Source of the DNA: Microbacterium sp. cx-55
Lineage (GTDB): Bacteria > Actinomycetota > Actinomycetes > Actinomycetales > Microbacteriaceae
Direction: 5' to 3'
Length of the DNA: 64,000 nucleotides
Assembly: GCF_021117345.1 (NCBI RefSeq)
Contig: NZ_CP088261.1
Location: 1,922,001-1,986,000, forward strand
A program made the translations under genes and the position numbers. Positions 6,987 through 15,176 of this stretch are shown here, in pieces. Under the pieces are notes generated by a model. The model did no database searches. It was not told where the DNA came from and worked only from the letters and a program-made list of their open reading frames with translations. Position 1 is the first letter of the stretch, and each line of letters begins with the position of its first letter.

Positions 6987-8999
6987 ATGGTCAGCGCCAC
7001 CAACGTCGATGCCACGGCCGTGAACACGATCGCCTGGCTGTCCGCATCCGACACCCGGATCGTCGTCCCCGTCTACCAGCGCCAATATCGCTGGGACATC
7101 GGCGCATGCGAGCAGCTCCTCGGCGACATCCGCGCGGTGGCCGACCTCGGCGATGGGCACACGCACTTCCTCGCCTCGATCCTGTCGTCCCGGGGCAGCG
7201 ATGCGGACGCGGGCGAGCTCGTGCTGATCGACGGCCAGCAGCGCATCACGACGCTCATGCTCCTGATCGCGGCGCTGCAGCACACCGTCGCCCACAGCGA
7301 CCCGGCGCTCGCGGCGGAGACGCAGCGCGTGCTCGTGCGGTCGGATGATCCCGAGCGCACCCGGCTGCGCCCGCACCGGGCTTGGGCCGGCGTCTTCGAG
7401 AGCATCGTGCGGGGCCGGCACTCCCCCGGGGCCGACGAGCCCGAGTCGCGGTTCGCCGACAACTACGCATTCTTCCGCAGCCAGATCCGCGCCGACGAGG
7501 CCCCGCGCATCTGGCGGGGACTCCAGCGCCTGGAGCACGTCGCGATCGCGCTCGGCGCGGGCGCGAACGCGCAGCAGATCTTCGAGAGCCTGAACTCCAC
7601 CGGCGAACCCCTCCGCGATCACGAGCTCATTCACAACTACGTGCTGATGGGCCTCTCGCACGCCGAACAGACGGCGGTCGAAGACGCATTCTGGGTGCCG
7701 ATCGAACAGAACACCGGCTCGTCGATCGCCGACTTCTGGCGGCACTACCTCGTGATGCGCACGGGGCGAGAGCTCGCCGGGGCGGCCCCCCGGGGCGTGT
7801 ACGAGGCGTTCCGTCGCGAGTTCCCGGTGCTCGATCCGGCGTCGCTCCCCCACCACGCGGCCGAGTGGAAGCAGTTCTCCGAGATCTATCGGGTGCTCCT
7901 CGAACCCGCGCATGCGCCCGACGAACACGTCGCCCGGCACCTGGGTTACGTGAACACCTTCGGGCGCAGCATGTATCCGCTCGTGCTGCGCGCGTACGGC
8001 GAATGGGTGCGCGGAGAGACCGATCGGGATGAACTCGTGGCCGTGCTCGAGAGCATCCAGTCGCTGCTGGTGCGACGAGCGATCGTCGGCCTGTCGAACG
8101 ACCGTCTCGTGGCCCGGCTGTGCCGGGCGCGCAGCGAGAGCGCCGAAGAACTCGGGCGCGCGTTCGGGCGCATCACCCCGTCCGATGTGCGCGTGCGGGC
8201 CGCGCTCAAATACACCGACCTGCCGCATCCGGCGTACGTCCTGGGCCGCATCTCGGGGGTCGATTCGGTCGCCGAGTTCGGCGTGGAGCACGTCTTCCCG
8301 CTCGTGCCGGGTGACGGCTGGAGCGGCGACGACACGCGGGTGTGGGCGGACTACTCAGATGACGAGCAGAACAGCCACCGCGCCCTGGCGCGCACGCTCG
8401 GCAACCTCGCGCTTCTGGAGGATCCGCTGGCCGAACGGATCCTCGATGCGTCGTTCCCCGACAAGCGCGCGATCTACGCGAAGAGCGACGTGCCGCTGAC
8501 GCGCGCCTTGGCCGCGCGGGATGCGTGGGGAACGGCCGCGATAGCCGAGCGCACCGTGACCCTGAGCGACACGTTCGTCGCGACCTGGGAGCGCCCGGTC
8601 GACGTGCTGATCGATGACGACGACCTCACCCCGATCCTCGACGCGACGCAGCGCCGCGGCTTCCCGCCCGGCTGGCAGCGGGAGTGGTCGTATGTCGAGT
8701 ACCGCGGCGAGCACTGGGAGATCTACGACGTCGCGGCACTCTTCAACCGCATCTTCAGACGGCTGTGGGCCGACGCGCGCAGCGCGGTCATCGCCTTCAG
8801 CGACCGCCGCGGCGGGCCCGTCTACGACGCCCAGGCGTGGAACGGTCAGTGGGACGAGCTCGGCGACGGCGCGTTCCTCTACATGGGCTGGGACTCGGGT
8901 TACATGCTGAGCGCCATCCAGGGCGTGCTCGATGAAGCGGGGATCGCCGCCGAGGTCTTCGTCAAGTACTCCTACATCGGCACCGCGATGCGCGACTGA
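6987..8999 (+). CDS. DUF262-DUF1524 protein, GmrSD-type restriction system family
   Basis: This 670-residue protein starts with a DUF262 (ParB/Srx-like) domain showing VPVYQRQYRW (27-36) and DGQQR (82-86). It continues into a DUF1524 HNH-type region with VEHVFPL (about 432-438) and TLGNLALLEDPL, and ends with a further conserved-looking domain (about 560-670). In GmrSD and related single-chain enzymes, DUF262 binds and hydrolyses NTP and DUF1524 cuts modified DNA, as defence against phage. I start at the ATG at 6987 (GAGG 3 nt before it), with a TAGAGT -10 at 6921-6926. An ATG at 6930 is in frame but only 3 nt from that box. No modification gene lies nearby, so it would be a solitary, type IV-like enzyme. 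Confidence 0.85.
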   Translation: MVSATNVDATAVNTIAWLSASDTRIVVPVYQRQYRWDIGACEQLLGDIRAVADLGDGHTHFLASILSSRGSDADAGELVLIDGQQRITTLMLLIAALQHTVAHSDPALAAETQRVLVRSDDPERTRLRPHRAWAGVFESIVRGRHSPGADEPESRFADNYAFFRSQIRADEAPRIWRGLQRLEHVAIALGAGANAQQIFESLNSTGEPLRDHELIHNYVLMGLSHAEQTAVEDAFWVPIEQNTGSSIADFWRHYLVMRTGRELAGAAPRGVYEAFRREFPVLDPASLPHHAAEWKQFSEIYRVLLEPAHAPDEHVARHLGYVNTFGRSMYPLVLRAYGEWVRGETDRDELVAVLESIQSLLVRRAIVGLSNDRLVARLCRARSESAEELGRAFGRITPSDVRVRAALKYTDLPHPAYVLGRISGVDSVAEFGVEHVFPLVPGDGWSGDDTRVWADYSDDEQNSHRALARTLGNLALLEDPLAERILDASFPDKRAIYAKSDVPLTRALAARDAWGTAAIAERTVTLSDTFVATWERPVDVLIDDDDLTPILDATQRRGFPPGWQREWSYVEYRGEHWEIYDVAALFNRIFRRLWADARSAVIAFSDRRGGPVYDAQAWNGQWDELGDGAFLYMGWDSGYMLSAIQGVLDEAGIAAEVFVKYSYIGTAMRD

Positions 9000-9023
9000 C
9001 CGGCCGGGCGATCGACCGGCCGG
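9000..9023. terminator. Short GC hairpin between convergent genes
   Basis: CCGGCCGG (9000-9007) and CCGGCCGG (9016-9023) can pair over 8 nt, directly after the TGA of the DUF262 gene and before the stop of the convergent SUMF1-fold gene. There is no T-tract. Confidence 0.45.
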
Positions 9024-9027
9024 CGGA

Positions 9028-9774
9028 TCAGCGCCTGATCGGCGTCCAGCCGGGCGGCAGCGGATCGTCGTAGGCGGCGCGTTCGTCGTCTGCCGCCCGC
9101 GACCACCCCTGGGCGGCATCCGGGTTCTCGGACGCGCCGCGCGCGACGCGGAACCCGACGTCATCCTGGGAAGAACCGGGTGATCCGCCGCGTCGGACGG
9201 AGGCACGCACGCTCCACGCGTCGTCGGCGAACCCACCGCCGCGGAAGACGCGGTAGTCGCCGTAGCGGGCCGGGTCCAGAAGGTCCCAGCACCACTCCCA
9301 GACGTTCCCGAGCGTGTCGAACATGCCGTTCAGGTTCGGCATCTTGCCGCCGACGTTCTGCGGTGCGCCGACGCCGTCGAGCGATGTCCATGCCACGTCC
9401 GGAAGCGCGCCGTAGTGCGGAGCCGACGAGCCCGCGCGGCAGGCGAACTCCCACTCTGCCTCGGTGGGGAGGCGGAAACCGTCGGAATCCGCGCTCCAGC
9501 GCACATCCGATCCGTCGAACGTGTACGCCGGGTCGAGCCCCTCCCACTCCGACAGCGCGTTGCAGAATCGCACCGCACGCGTCCAGCTCACATCGACGAC
9601 CGGGCGACGCGGATGCGTTCCGCCGAGGCCGAGCAGTTCACCGAACGCATCCTGGGTGATCGGGTACACCGAGATCTCGAACGGCTCGAGATCGACGTCC
9701 CGGCGGATGCGGCGCCGCGCGTCGTGGAGCGTCACGGTGCCGCCGGGGATCGCGGCCAGCTCGATGTCGGTCAC
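9028..9774 (-). CDS. SUMF1/EgtB/PvdO-fold protein lacking FGE catalytic cysteines
   Basis: This 248-residue protein has the formylglycine-generating-enzyme fold: IPGG near the start, VSWTRAVRFCNALSEWEGL (62-80), RLPTEAEWEFACRAG (101-115), GNVWEWCWD (156-164) and RGGGF (178-182). True FGE enzymes have two copper-binding cysteines shortly after RGGS. Here the aligned positions are Asp184 and Val189, so sulfatase activation by the FGE mechanism is not expected. No sulfatase gene is nearby. SUMF1-fold proteins also serve in other oxidation or binding roles, so the function is open. It is 9 bp downstream of the debranching enzyme on the same strand and may be co-transcribed with it. Confidence 0.82.
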   Translation of the reverse strand: MTDIELAAIPGGTVTLHDARRRIRRDVDLEPFEISVYPITQDAFGELLGLGGTHPRRPVVDVSWTRAVRFCNALSEWEGLDPAYTFDGSDVRWSADSDGFRLPTEAEWEFACRAGSSAPHYGALPDVAWTSLDGVGAPQNVGGKMPNLNGMFDTLGNVWEWCWDLLDPARYGDYRVFRGGGFADDAWSVRASVRRGGSPGSSQDDVGFRVARGASENPDAAQGWSRAADDERAAYDDPLPPGWTPIRR

Positions 9775-9783
9775 CCCGGAACT

Positions 9784-11730
9784 CTACGCGCGCAGACGCA
9801 ACGCCTCCGCGCGAAGAACGGCCAGCGCGGTGACGGATGCGGCGGCCGACCAAGCCTGGGGGCGACAGGCCGCGGGGTAGGGCACCGGAGCGCCGGTCTG
9901 CGCTTTCGGGTCGCCCGCGTGCAGCTCGGGCACGCGATAGTCGAATCCCTCTGCGGCGTCGAGCAGCGCCCCCACGACGGATCCCGCGGCCTCGACCAGC
10001 CCGGCGCGCAGCATGCCGTGCGCGGCGATCGCGGTGTCATGGGTCCAGACGCTGCCGCCGTGGTACGAGAGCGGCCAGTAGCCGGCCGCATCCGTCGACA
10101 GGGTCCGGATGCCGAACCCGCTCGACATCGTCGCGCCGAGCAGAAGACGGGCCACGTGCGCTTCTTCGTCGGGGTCGAGGATTCCGGTGCCGATGAGGTG
10201 GCCCACGTTGCTCGTGAGCGTGTCGACGGGGCGCTTGTCGCGGTCGAGCGCCACGGCCGGGTAGCGGCCCTCGGGCGTGCTCACCCAGTAGGCCCGGCGG
10301 AATCGGTCGCGGAGGGCCGCCGCCCACTCGCGCAGGTCTCCCGGAACGTGCCCACCGTCGTGATCGTCCAGAGCCTCGAGGATGTCGGCGGCTGCGACGG
10401 CCGCTTCGTACGCGTATCCCTGGACCTCGCACAGGGCGATCGGCCCCTCGGCCAAGCGACCGTCGCGCCACTGGATCGAGTCGCCCGAGTCCTTCCACCC
10501 CTGATTGGTGAGCCCGCGACCCGAGCGATCGATGTAGTCGAGGAAGCCGTCTCCGTCGCTGTCACCCGAGACCAGCATCCACTCGAGCGCGCGATGCAGC
10601 GCGGGAAGCAGGTCGCGCACCTCCTGCTCCGGCATACCGGCCCGCCAGGCGTCCGCGAGCAGGCAGATCCACAGCGGCGTGGAGTCCACGCTCCCGTAGT
10701 AGAGCGGGGGGAGCACGACGCCCTCCCCCGGTATCTCGAGCGCCGTCGCCCGCAGCTCGTGCAGGATCTTTCCCGGCTCCTGGGCCGTGTCGACGTCGTC
10801 GATACTCCCCTGCAGACGGGCCAGGACCCGGAGGGTGGATGCGGCGATGCCGACGTCCCGCGGAAGGGCCAGGCGTGCCGACCACAGCGAGTCCCGCCCG
10901 AACAGGGTGAAGAACCAGGGCGCGCCGGCGGCGTAGAACTCGTCCGCGGGGTGGCCGGGGATCACGAGCCGCAGGGCATCGAGATCGGAGAGCGCGCGGC
11001 GAAGCCAGGCGCCGAGTCGGGGCTCGAGCGCGCGGCCTTCCGCGATCGCCTCGTCGTGGCCGCCGGCCGAAGGCCCCGTCGGTGCGGCGACGACGATCTC
11101 GTCGTCGTGCAGGGCGAGCGCGAAGGTGACGGTGCGCGCACTCCGCGCCGGCGCGGTCACCGTCCACCGCGCGTGGATCCCGTCCGCGTCGACCGCGATC
11201 TCGGCTTCCGGTGCCCGCAGCACGCTGCGTTGCGGGCCGGAGACGATCACGGCCGTCTCCCCCTCCACGCGCACGTCCACGTCGCCACCGCCGGGCTGCC
11301 CGGCTTTCACGTCGTGCATCGAGGCGAAGTCGGGGACGAGTCGGAGACGGAGCTCGGTGGTCACGTCGACGTCCCGGCCGTTACGCAGCATCCACGTCTC
11401 GGTCAGCGCGCCCGGGCCCACTCGTCGAGAACGCTCGAGACGCACCCTCGGGTCGGGTTGGCCGCCGTCGAGTCCGCGCAGAAGTCCGACGAACAGCAGG
11501 TCGCTCGCCCCTTCCTCCGCGGCGGAGATCCACTCGATCTCGGAGCCCTCGCACGCGCATTCGAGCAGGCGCACGTGCCGCACATCGCCGTGGTAGACCC
11601 CGTGGATCGGCGCTGTGCCCAGGTCTCCCGTTCGCGCGGACCACACCTGGGTCGGCGCGCGCAGGGCGATGAGCGCGTCGTGCAGGAACGGCTGCTGCGC
11701 GGATACTGCCGCGGTCGTCTCGACGGTCAT
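9784..11730 (-). CDS. Amylo-alpha-1,6-glucosidase / glycogen debranching-like protein
   Basis: This 648-residue protein has an N-terminal beta-rich domain typical of the bacterial glycogen-debranching N-terminal family (IHGVYHGDVRHVRLL near residue 42) and a C-terminal (alpha/alpha)6 domain (PWFFTLFGRDSLWSARL, GKILHELR, STPLWICLLADAWR, NQGWKDSGDSI, WTHDTAIAAHG). It would remove alpha-1,6-linked glucose branches inside the cell. The frame continues upstream into the permease gene, but the ATG at 11728-11730 overlaps the permease stop by 4 nt (ATGA), which fixes the start. It is the last sugar gene of an ABC import operon, so it probably processes the imported oligosaccharide. Confidence 0.85.
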   Translation of the reverse strand: MTVETTAAVSAQQPFLHDALIALRAPTQVWSARTGDLGTAPIHGVYHGDVRHVRLLECACEGSEIEWISAAEEGASDLLFVGLLRGLDGGQPDPRVRLERSRRVGPGALTETWMLRNGRDVDVTTELRLRLVPDFASMHDVKAGQPGGGDVDVRVEGETAVIVSGPQRSVLRAPEAEIAVDADGIHARWTVTAPARSARTVTFALALHDDEIVVAAPTGPSAGGHDEAIAEGRALEPRLGAWLRRALSDLDALRLVIPGHPADEFYAAGAPWFFTLFGRDSLWSARLALPRDVGIAASTLRVLARLQGSIDDVDTAQEPGKILHELRATALEIPGEGVVLPPLYYGSVDSTPLWICLLADAWRAGMPEQEVRDLLPALHRALEWMLVSGDSDGDGFLDYIDRSGRGLTNQGWKDSGDSIQWRDGRLAEGPIALCEVQGYAYEAAVAAADILEALDDHDGGHVPGDLREWAAALRDRFRRAYWVSTPEGRYPAVALDRDKRPVDTLTSNVGHLIGTGILDPDEEAHVARLLLGATMSSGFGIRTLSTDAAGYWPLSYHGGSVWTHDTAIAAHGMLRAGLVEAAGSVVGALLDAAEGFDYRVPELHAGDPKAQTGAPVPYPAACRPQAWSAAASVTALAVLRAEALRLRA

Positions 11731-12653
11731 TCCTTGACGGCCCCTTCGCTGGCGTTCATGATTCGGCGTTGGAAGATGAAGAACATCACGGCGACGGGGA
11801 TCGTCATGATGGCGGCGGCGGCGAGCTTCAGGGGGAACTGACTGCCCTGGCTGAGCTGTCCGCTCGCCAGCGATGCGACCCCCTTGGTCAAGGTCGTGAG
11901 TTCGGGCGACTGCGTCGAGATCACGAAGTGGCTCAGCTCGTTCCACGATCCCTGGAACGAGAGGATCACGATCGTGATCAGCGCGGGCCGCGCCATCGGC
12001 AGCACGACCGACCAGAAGATCCGGAACGACCCGGCCCCGTCGATCCGCGCCTGCTCCTCGACCGAGGGCGGGATCGACTCGAAGAAGTTCTTCATGATGA
12101 ACACGCCCGCCGCATCCACCAACAGCGGCAGGATCATGCCGGCATACGAGTCGTAGATGCCGAGCTGGTTGATCACCAGGAACTTCGGAATCAGCAGAAC
12201 CACGGTCGGCACCGCCATGACCGCGACGAGCGCGGCGAAGACGACGCCACGGCCGCGGAAGCGGAGCCGGGCGAGCGCGTACCCCGCCAGCGAGTTGAAG
12301 AACACGCGCCCGGCCGTGACGAACACCGTGACCACCGCCGAGTTGGCGAACCAGACCGGGAAGTCCGAGTTCAGGAACAGCCGCTCGTACGCCGCCCACG
12401 TCAGGGGGTTCGGCACGAGCGACATCGGGTCGGCGGCGGCGTCCGCATCCGTCTTCACCGATGTCGCCAGCTGCACGAGGAACGGGGCGATGTAGATCGC
12501 CGCGAGTGCGAGCAGGAGCGCATAGAGCGCGATCTGCCACGCCAGCCCGCGTCGGGGCCTCCCCACGCGCCTCTTCTTCGGAGCAGCCGGCGCCGCCGCC
12601 GCGCCGCGCTGCTCCGCGAGCACGTCGGCCTGCAGGGGGGTGATGCCGCTCAT
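11727..12653 (-). CDS. Carbohydrate ABC transporter permease, MalG/YcjP type
   Basis: This 308-residue inner-membrane protein has about six membrane segments (first about residues 38-60). The EAA loop that contacts the ATPase reads EEQARIDGAGSFRIFWSVVLPMARPAL (about 200-226). It belongs to the CUT1 class that imports di- and oligosaccharides. The start at 12653 overlaps the stop of the upstream permease by 4 nt. The N-terminal 35 residues are an Ala/Arg-rich cytoplasmic tail. It forms a heterodimer with the preceding permease. No ATPase gene is present in the operon, which is common where one MsiK-type ATPase serves many importers. Confidence 0.9.
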   Translation of the reverse strand: MSGITPLQADVLAEQRGAAAAPAAPKKRRVGRPRRGLAWQIALYALLLALAAIYIAPFLVQLATSVKTDADAAADPMSLVPNPLTWAAYERLFLNSDFPVWFANSAVVTVFVTAGRVFFNSLAGYALARLRFRGRGVVFAALVAVMAVPTVVLLIPKFLVINQLGIYDSYAGMILPLLVDAAGVFIMKNFFESIPPSVEEQARIDGAGSFRIFWSVVLPMARPALITIVILSFQGSWNELSHFVISTQSPELTTLTKGVASLASGQLSQGSQFPLKLAAAAIMTIPVAVMFFIFQRRIMNASEGAVKE

Positions 12654-13749
12654 GATCGGCCGCCCTTCACTTCGTACTGCCGGGCTCGACGCCGCGACAC
12701 GGGCCGATCCCGCAGGATCCAGCGCTGCAGGATCGTGAAGGCCACGATGATCACGAAGAGCACGAAGGCGATCGCCGCGCCCTGACCCCACTGCTGAGAG
12801 ATGAACGCGGAGTCGTAGCTGAGGTAGGCGGGGGTCAGCGTCGTCTTCGCGGGGCCGCCCTGGGTGCCCGTGTAGATCTGGTCGAACACCTGCCAGGTGC
12901 CGATCAGGCCGAGCGTCAGCACGGTGAACAGCGTCGGCTTGAGCTGCGGAAGAGTCACGCGCCAGAAGCGCTGCCAGGCGTTCGCGCCGTCCATCATCGC
13001 CGCCTCCTCGACATCGGCTCCGATGTTCTGCAGCCCCGCGATGAACAGCAGCATGAACGTGCCGGATGTGGTGAAGATCGCCATCAGGATGAACGCCGAC
13101 ATGGCCACCGACGGGCCGGCCGCCCAGTCCCACCAGCTCACCCCGAGGAAGTCGTTTCCGGTCAGCACCTCGGGACCTGTGGTGACCCCGAACACGCCGA
13201 GCAGGTTGTGAAGCACCCCGCTCGGGTCGTTGAACCAGTTGGGCCCGTTGATACCGAGCCAGGACAGCACCTCGTTGATGGCGCCGGAGGTGGAGAACAG
13301 GAAGAGCCACAGAACGGTGATCGCGACCGAACTCGTCACCGACGGAAAGTAGAAGGCCGTGCGGAAGAACCCGCGCCCGCGCAGCACCGCGCGGTTGACC
13401 AGCACGGCCAGGAACAGGGCCAGCGCCGTCTGCAGCGGTACCACCAGCAGCACGTACCAGGCGTTGTTGCGGAGCGCGATGCCGAAGTCGCGACGGGCGA
13501 GCCCGCTCTCGGTCGTGACCGCGGCGTAGTTGTCGAGGCCGACGAACCCCACTGTCGAGGCGAGGGGGCTGCCGCGCCCACTCCAATCGGAGAAGCTCAC
13601 CCACAGCGCCATCAGCACGGGGATGAGCAGGAACACACCGAGGATGACGAGCACGGGGAGCGTGAAGAGCCAGCCGGCGGCGGCCTCGCCGCGCCGAAGT
13701 CCCGCGTGGGGGGCTTCGGCGCGGGGGGCCGCGAGGCGAGAACGGTCAC
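12650..13749 (-). CDS. Carbohydrate ABC transporter permease, MalF/UgpA type, 5' end possibly frameshifted
   Basis: The permease has six predicted membrane segments, starting at WLFTLPVLVILGVFLLIPVL, and the EAA loop EEAAMMDGANAWQRFWRVTLPQLKPTL. It pairs with the MalG-type permease. The conserved part is in one frame, but that frame has no ATG or GTG between the stop of the binding-protein gene (13761) and the first membrane segment. A GTG at 13747-13749 lies 11 bp after that stop but is off by one base. One extra base in the G6 run at 13732-13737 would join GTG to the permease frame, giving MTVLASRPPRAEAPHAG. Alternatives are a longer GTG-started product overlapping the binding protein by 113 bp, or a non-standard start. 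Confidence 0.8.
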
Positions 13750-13760
13750 AGCGAGACGCC

Positions 13761-14999
13761 CTATTCGACGATCGCCTCGAGGTTCGACTGCGCCGAATCG
13801 AGGATCGACTGCGGGTCCGCGGTCTTGAGCGTCTCGAGCTGCGCGTTGAAGTCGCTGATGACGTCCGCGGCACCGGCCATCGTGGGCGGGAACTGCGCGT
13901 ACTCGGCGCCGCTCAGGAAGGCAGTGAGGTCGGGGTTCGCGCTCGTCCATGCATCCGCCGCCGATTCGATCGACGGCATCGGTCCGAACGCTTCCGAGAA
14001 CGCGAGCTGCTGATCCGTGCCCGTGAGGTACTCGACGAGCGCGAGCGCGGACTCCTGGTTGCCGCTGTCTGCCGCCATGCCCCAGCAGTTCGTGAACTGC
14101 AGGGTGCCCTTGCCGCCCGGACCCGCCGGGAGCTCGGCGACCGTGTAGGCGACATCCGGGTAGTCGTTGGTCATGGCTCCGGTGATCCAGTTGCCCTCGA
14201 TCACCATCGCGGCCTTGCCGGTTCCGAACGCCTCGCCGCCCCAGCCCGCCCCCACGTCGGCGGCGAAGGCGAAGCTGCCGTCGTTCAGGTGCGTCTTCAC
14301 GTAGTCGAGCGCCTCGAGGTTCTCCGACCCGTTCGCAATGACCGCGCCGTCTCCGTCGACGAGTCCTCCCCCGGCCTGGGCCATGAAGGCGCCCACCCGC
14401 TGGTACTCGGCGCCGAACGCGAGCCCGACGTGGTCGGCCGTCGTCAGCGTCGCGGCGACGTCGGCAAGCTGATCCCAGTCGGTCGGGATGTCGGCATCCG
14501 TCAGTCCGGCGGCCGCCCAGAGATCCGTGTTGATGATGAGGCCCAGCGTCGAGAAGTCCTTGGGCGCGCAGAAGAAGTCGCCGTCGAGGCTGAAGTTGTC
14601 GACGAGCGACGGATAGAAGTCGTCCTTGTTCGCGAGCTGGTCGCCGTAGGACGCCAGGGACCCGTTGCCCGCGTACCCGGCCAGCGCCTCCGGGGCGAGG
14701 TAGAACAGGTCCGGCGGCGAACCGGCCGCGAACCCCTGGGAGAGCTGCTGCGGAAGGTCGTTCGCCACCTGGACGGTCGCGTCGACGCCGGACTCGGCCG
14801 ACCAGGCGTCGACGGCGGCTTCCACGGCCGCGGTCTCGGCGTCGCCGGACGAGCCGATCAGGAGCGTCAGTGCTCCGCTGCCACCGGACGCGGTCTCGCC
14901 GGCGTCGTCGAACCCGGAGCCGCCGCAGCCCGTGAGGACGAGCGCTCCGATCGTGAATAGCGTGCCCGCTCCGAGCAGCGCGCGCGTGTTCCGTTCCAT
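13761..14999 (-). CDS. ABC transporter sugar-binding lipoprotein
   Basis: This 412-residue extracytoplasmic solute-binding protein (family 1, MalE/UgpB-like) has a signal peptide ending in LTGC with lipidated Cys25. The mature part shows the usual pattern, e.g. FYLAPEALAGYA, PKDFSTLGLIINTDLW and GKAAMVIEGNW. It captures the sugar for the two downstream permeases. The ATG at 14997-14999 follows AAAGGAGAG; a longer in-frame start is unlikely. It is the first gene of the operon and faces the LacI regulator. The substrate is inferred to be an alpha-glucan or malto-oligosaccharide only because a debranching enzyme ends the operon. Confidence 0.93.
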   Translation of the reverse strand: MERNTRALLGAGTLFTIGALVLTGCGGSGFDDAGETASGGSGALTLLIGSSGDAETAAVEAAVDAWSAESGVDATVQVANDLPQQLSQGFAAGSPPDLFYLAPEALAGYAGNGSLASYGDQLANKDDFYPSLVDNFSLDGDFFCAPKDFSTLGLIINTDLWAAAGLTDADIPTDWDQLADVAATLTTADHVGLAFGAEYQRVGAFMAQAGGGLVDGDGAVIANGSENLEALDYVKTHLNDGSFAFAADVGAGWGGEAFGTGKAAMVIEGNWITGAMTNDYPDVAYTVAELPAGPGGKGTLQFTNCWGMAADSGNQESALALVEYLTGTDQQLAFSEAFGPMPSIESAADAWTSANPDLTAFLSGAEYAQFPPTMAGAADVISDFNAQLETLKTADPQSILDSAQSNLEAIVE

Positions 15000-15049
15000 T
15001 TCTCTCTCCTTTGATGAGTGCGATCGTGCGGGCAACGGTGCCGTCGTCG

Positions 15050-15077
15050 ATCATTCGAACAGAATTTGATCGTTCAA
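15050..15077 (-). promoter_or_regulatory. Promoter of the ABC operon with LacI-type operator
   Basis: On the minus strand, TTGAAC (15077-15072) and AATGAT (15055-15050) are spaced 16 bp as -35 and -10. The -35 lies within the near-palindrome TTGATCGTTCAA (15066-15077), a plausible LacI-family operator for the divergent regulator. Confidence 0.55.
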
Positions 15078-15176
15078 GTCTTGTCGGCGATGCTAAGCAG
15101 ACGTCGTTCCGGTGTCAAGGTTCCCGCGCGGCTTAGGATGGCGATTTGATCCGATGACGGCCGAAGGAGGCATTGC

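Noticed and set aside
9028..9774. Formylglycine-generating enzyme
   Set aside because: Both catalytic cysteines are missing and no sulfatase is nearby.
9415..11841. Plus-strand open frame of about 808 codons antisense to the debranching enzyme
   Set aside because: No motifs or start signals; the minus strand carries clear family signatures.
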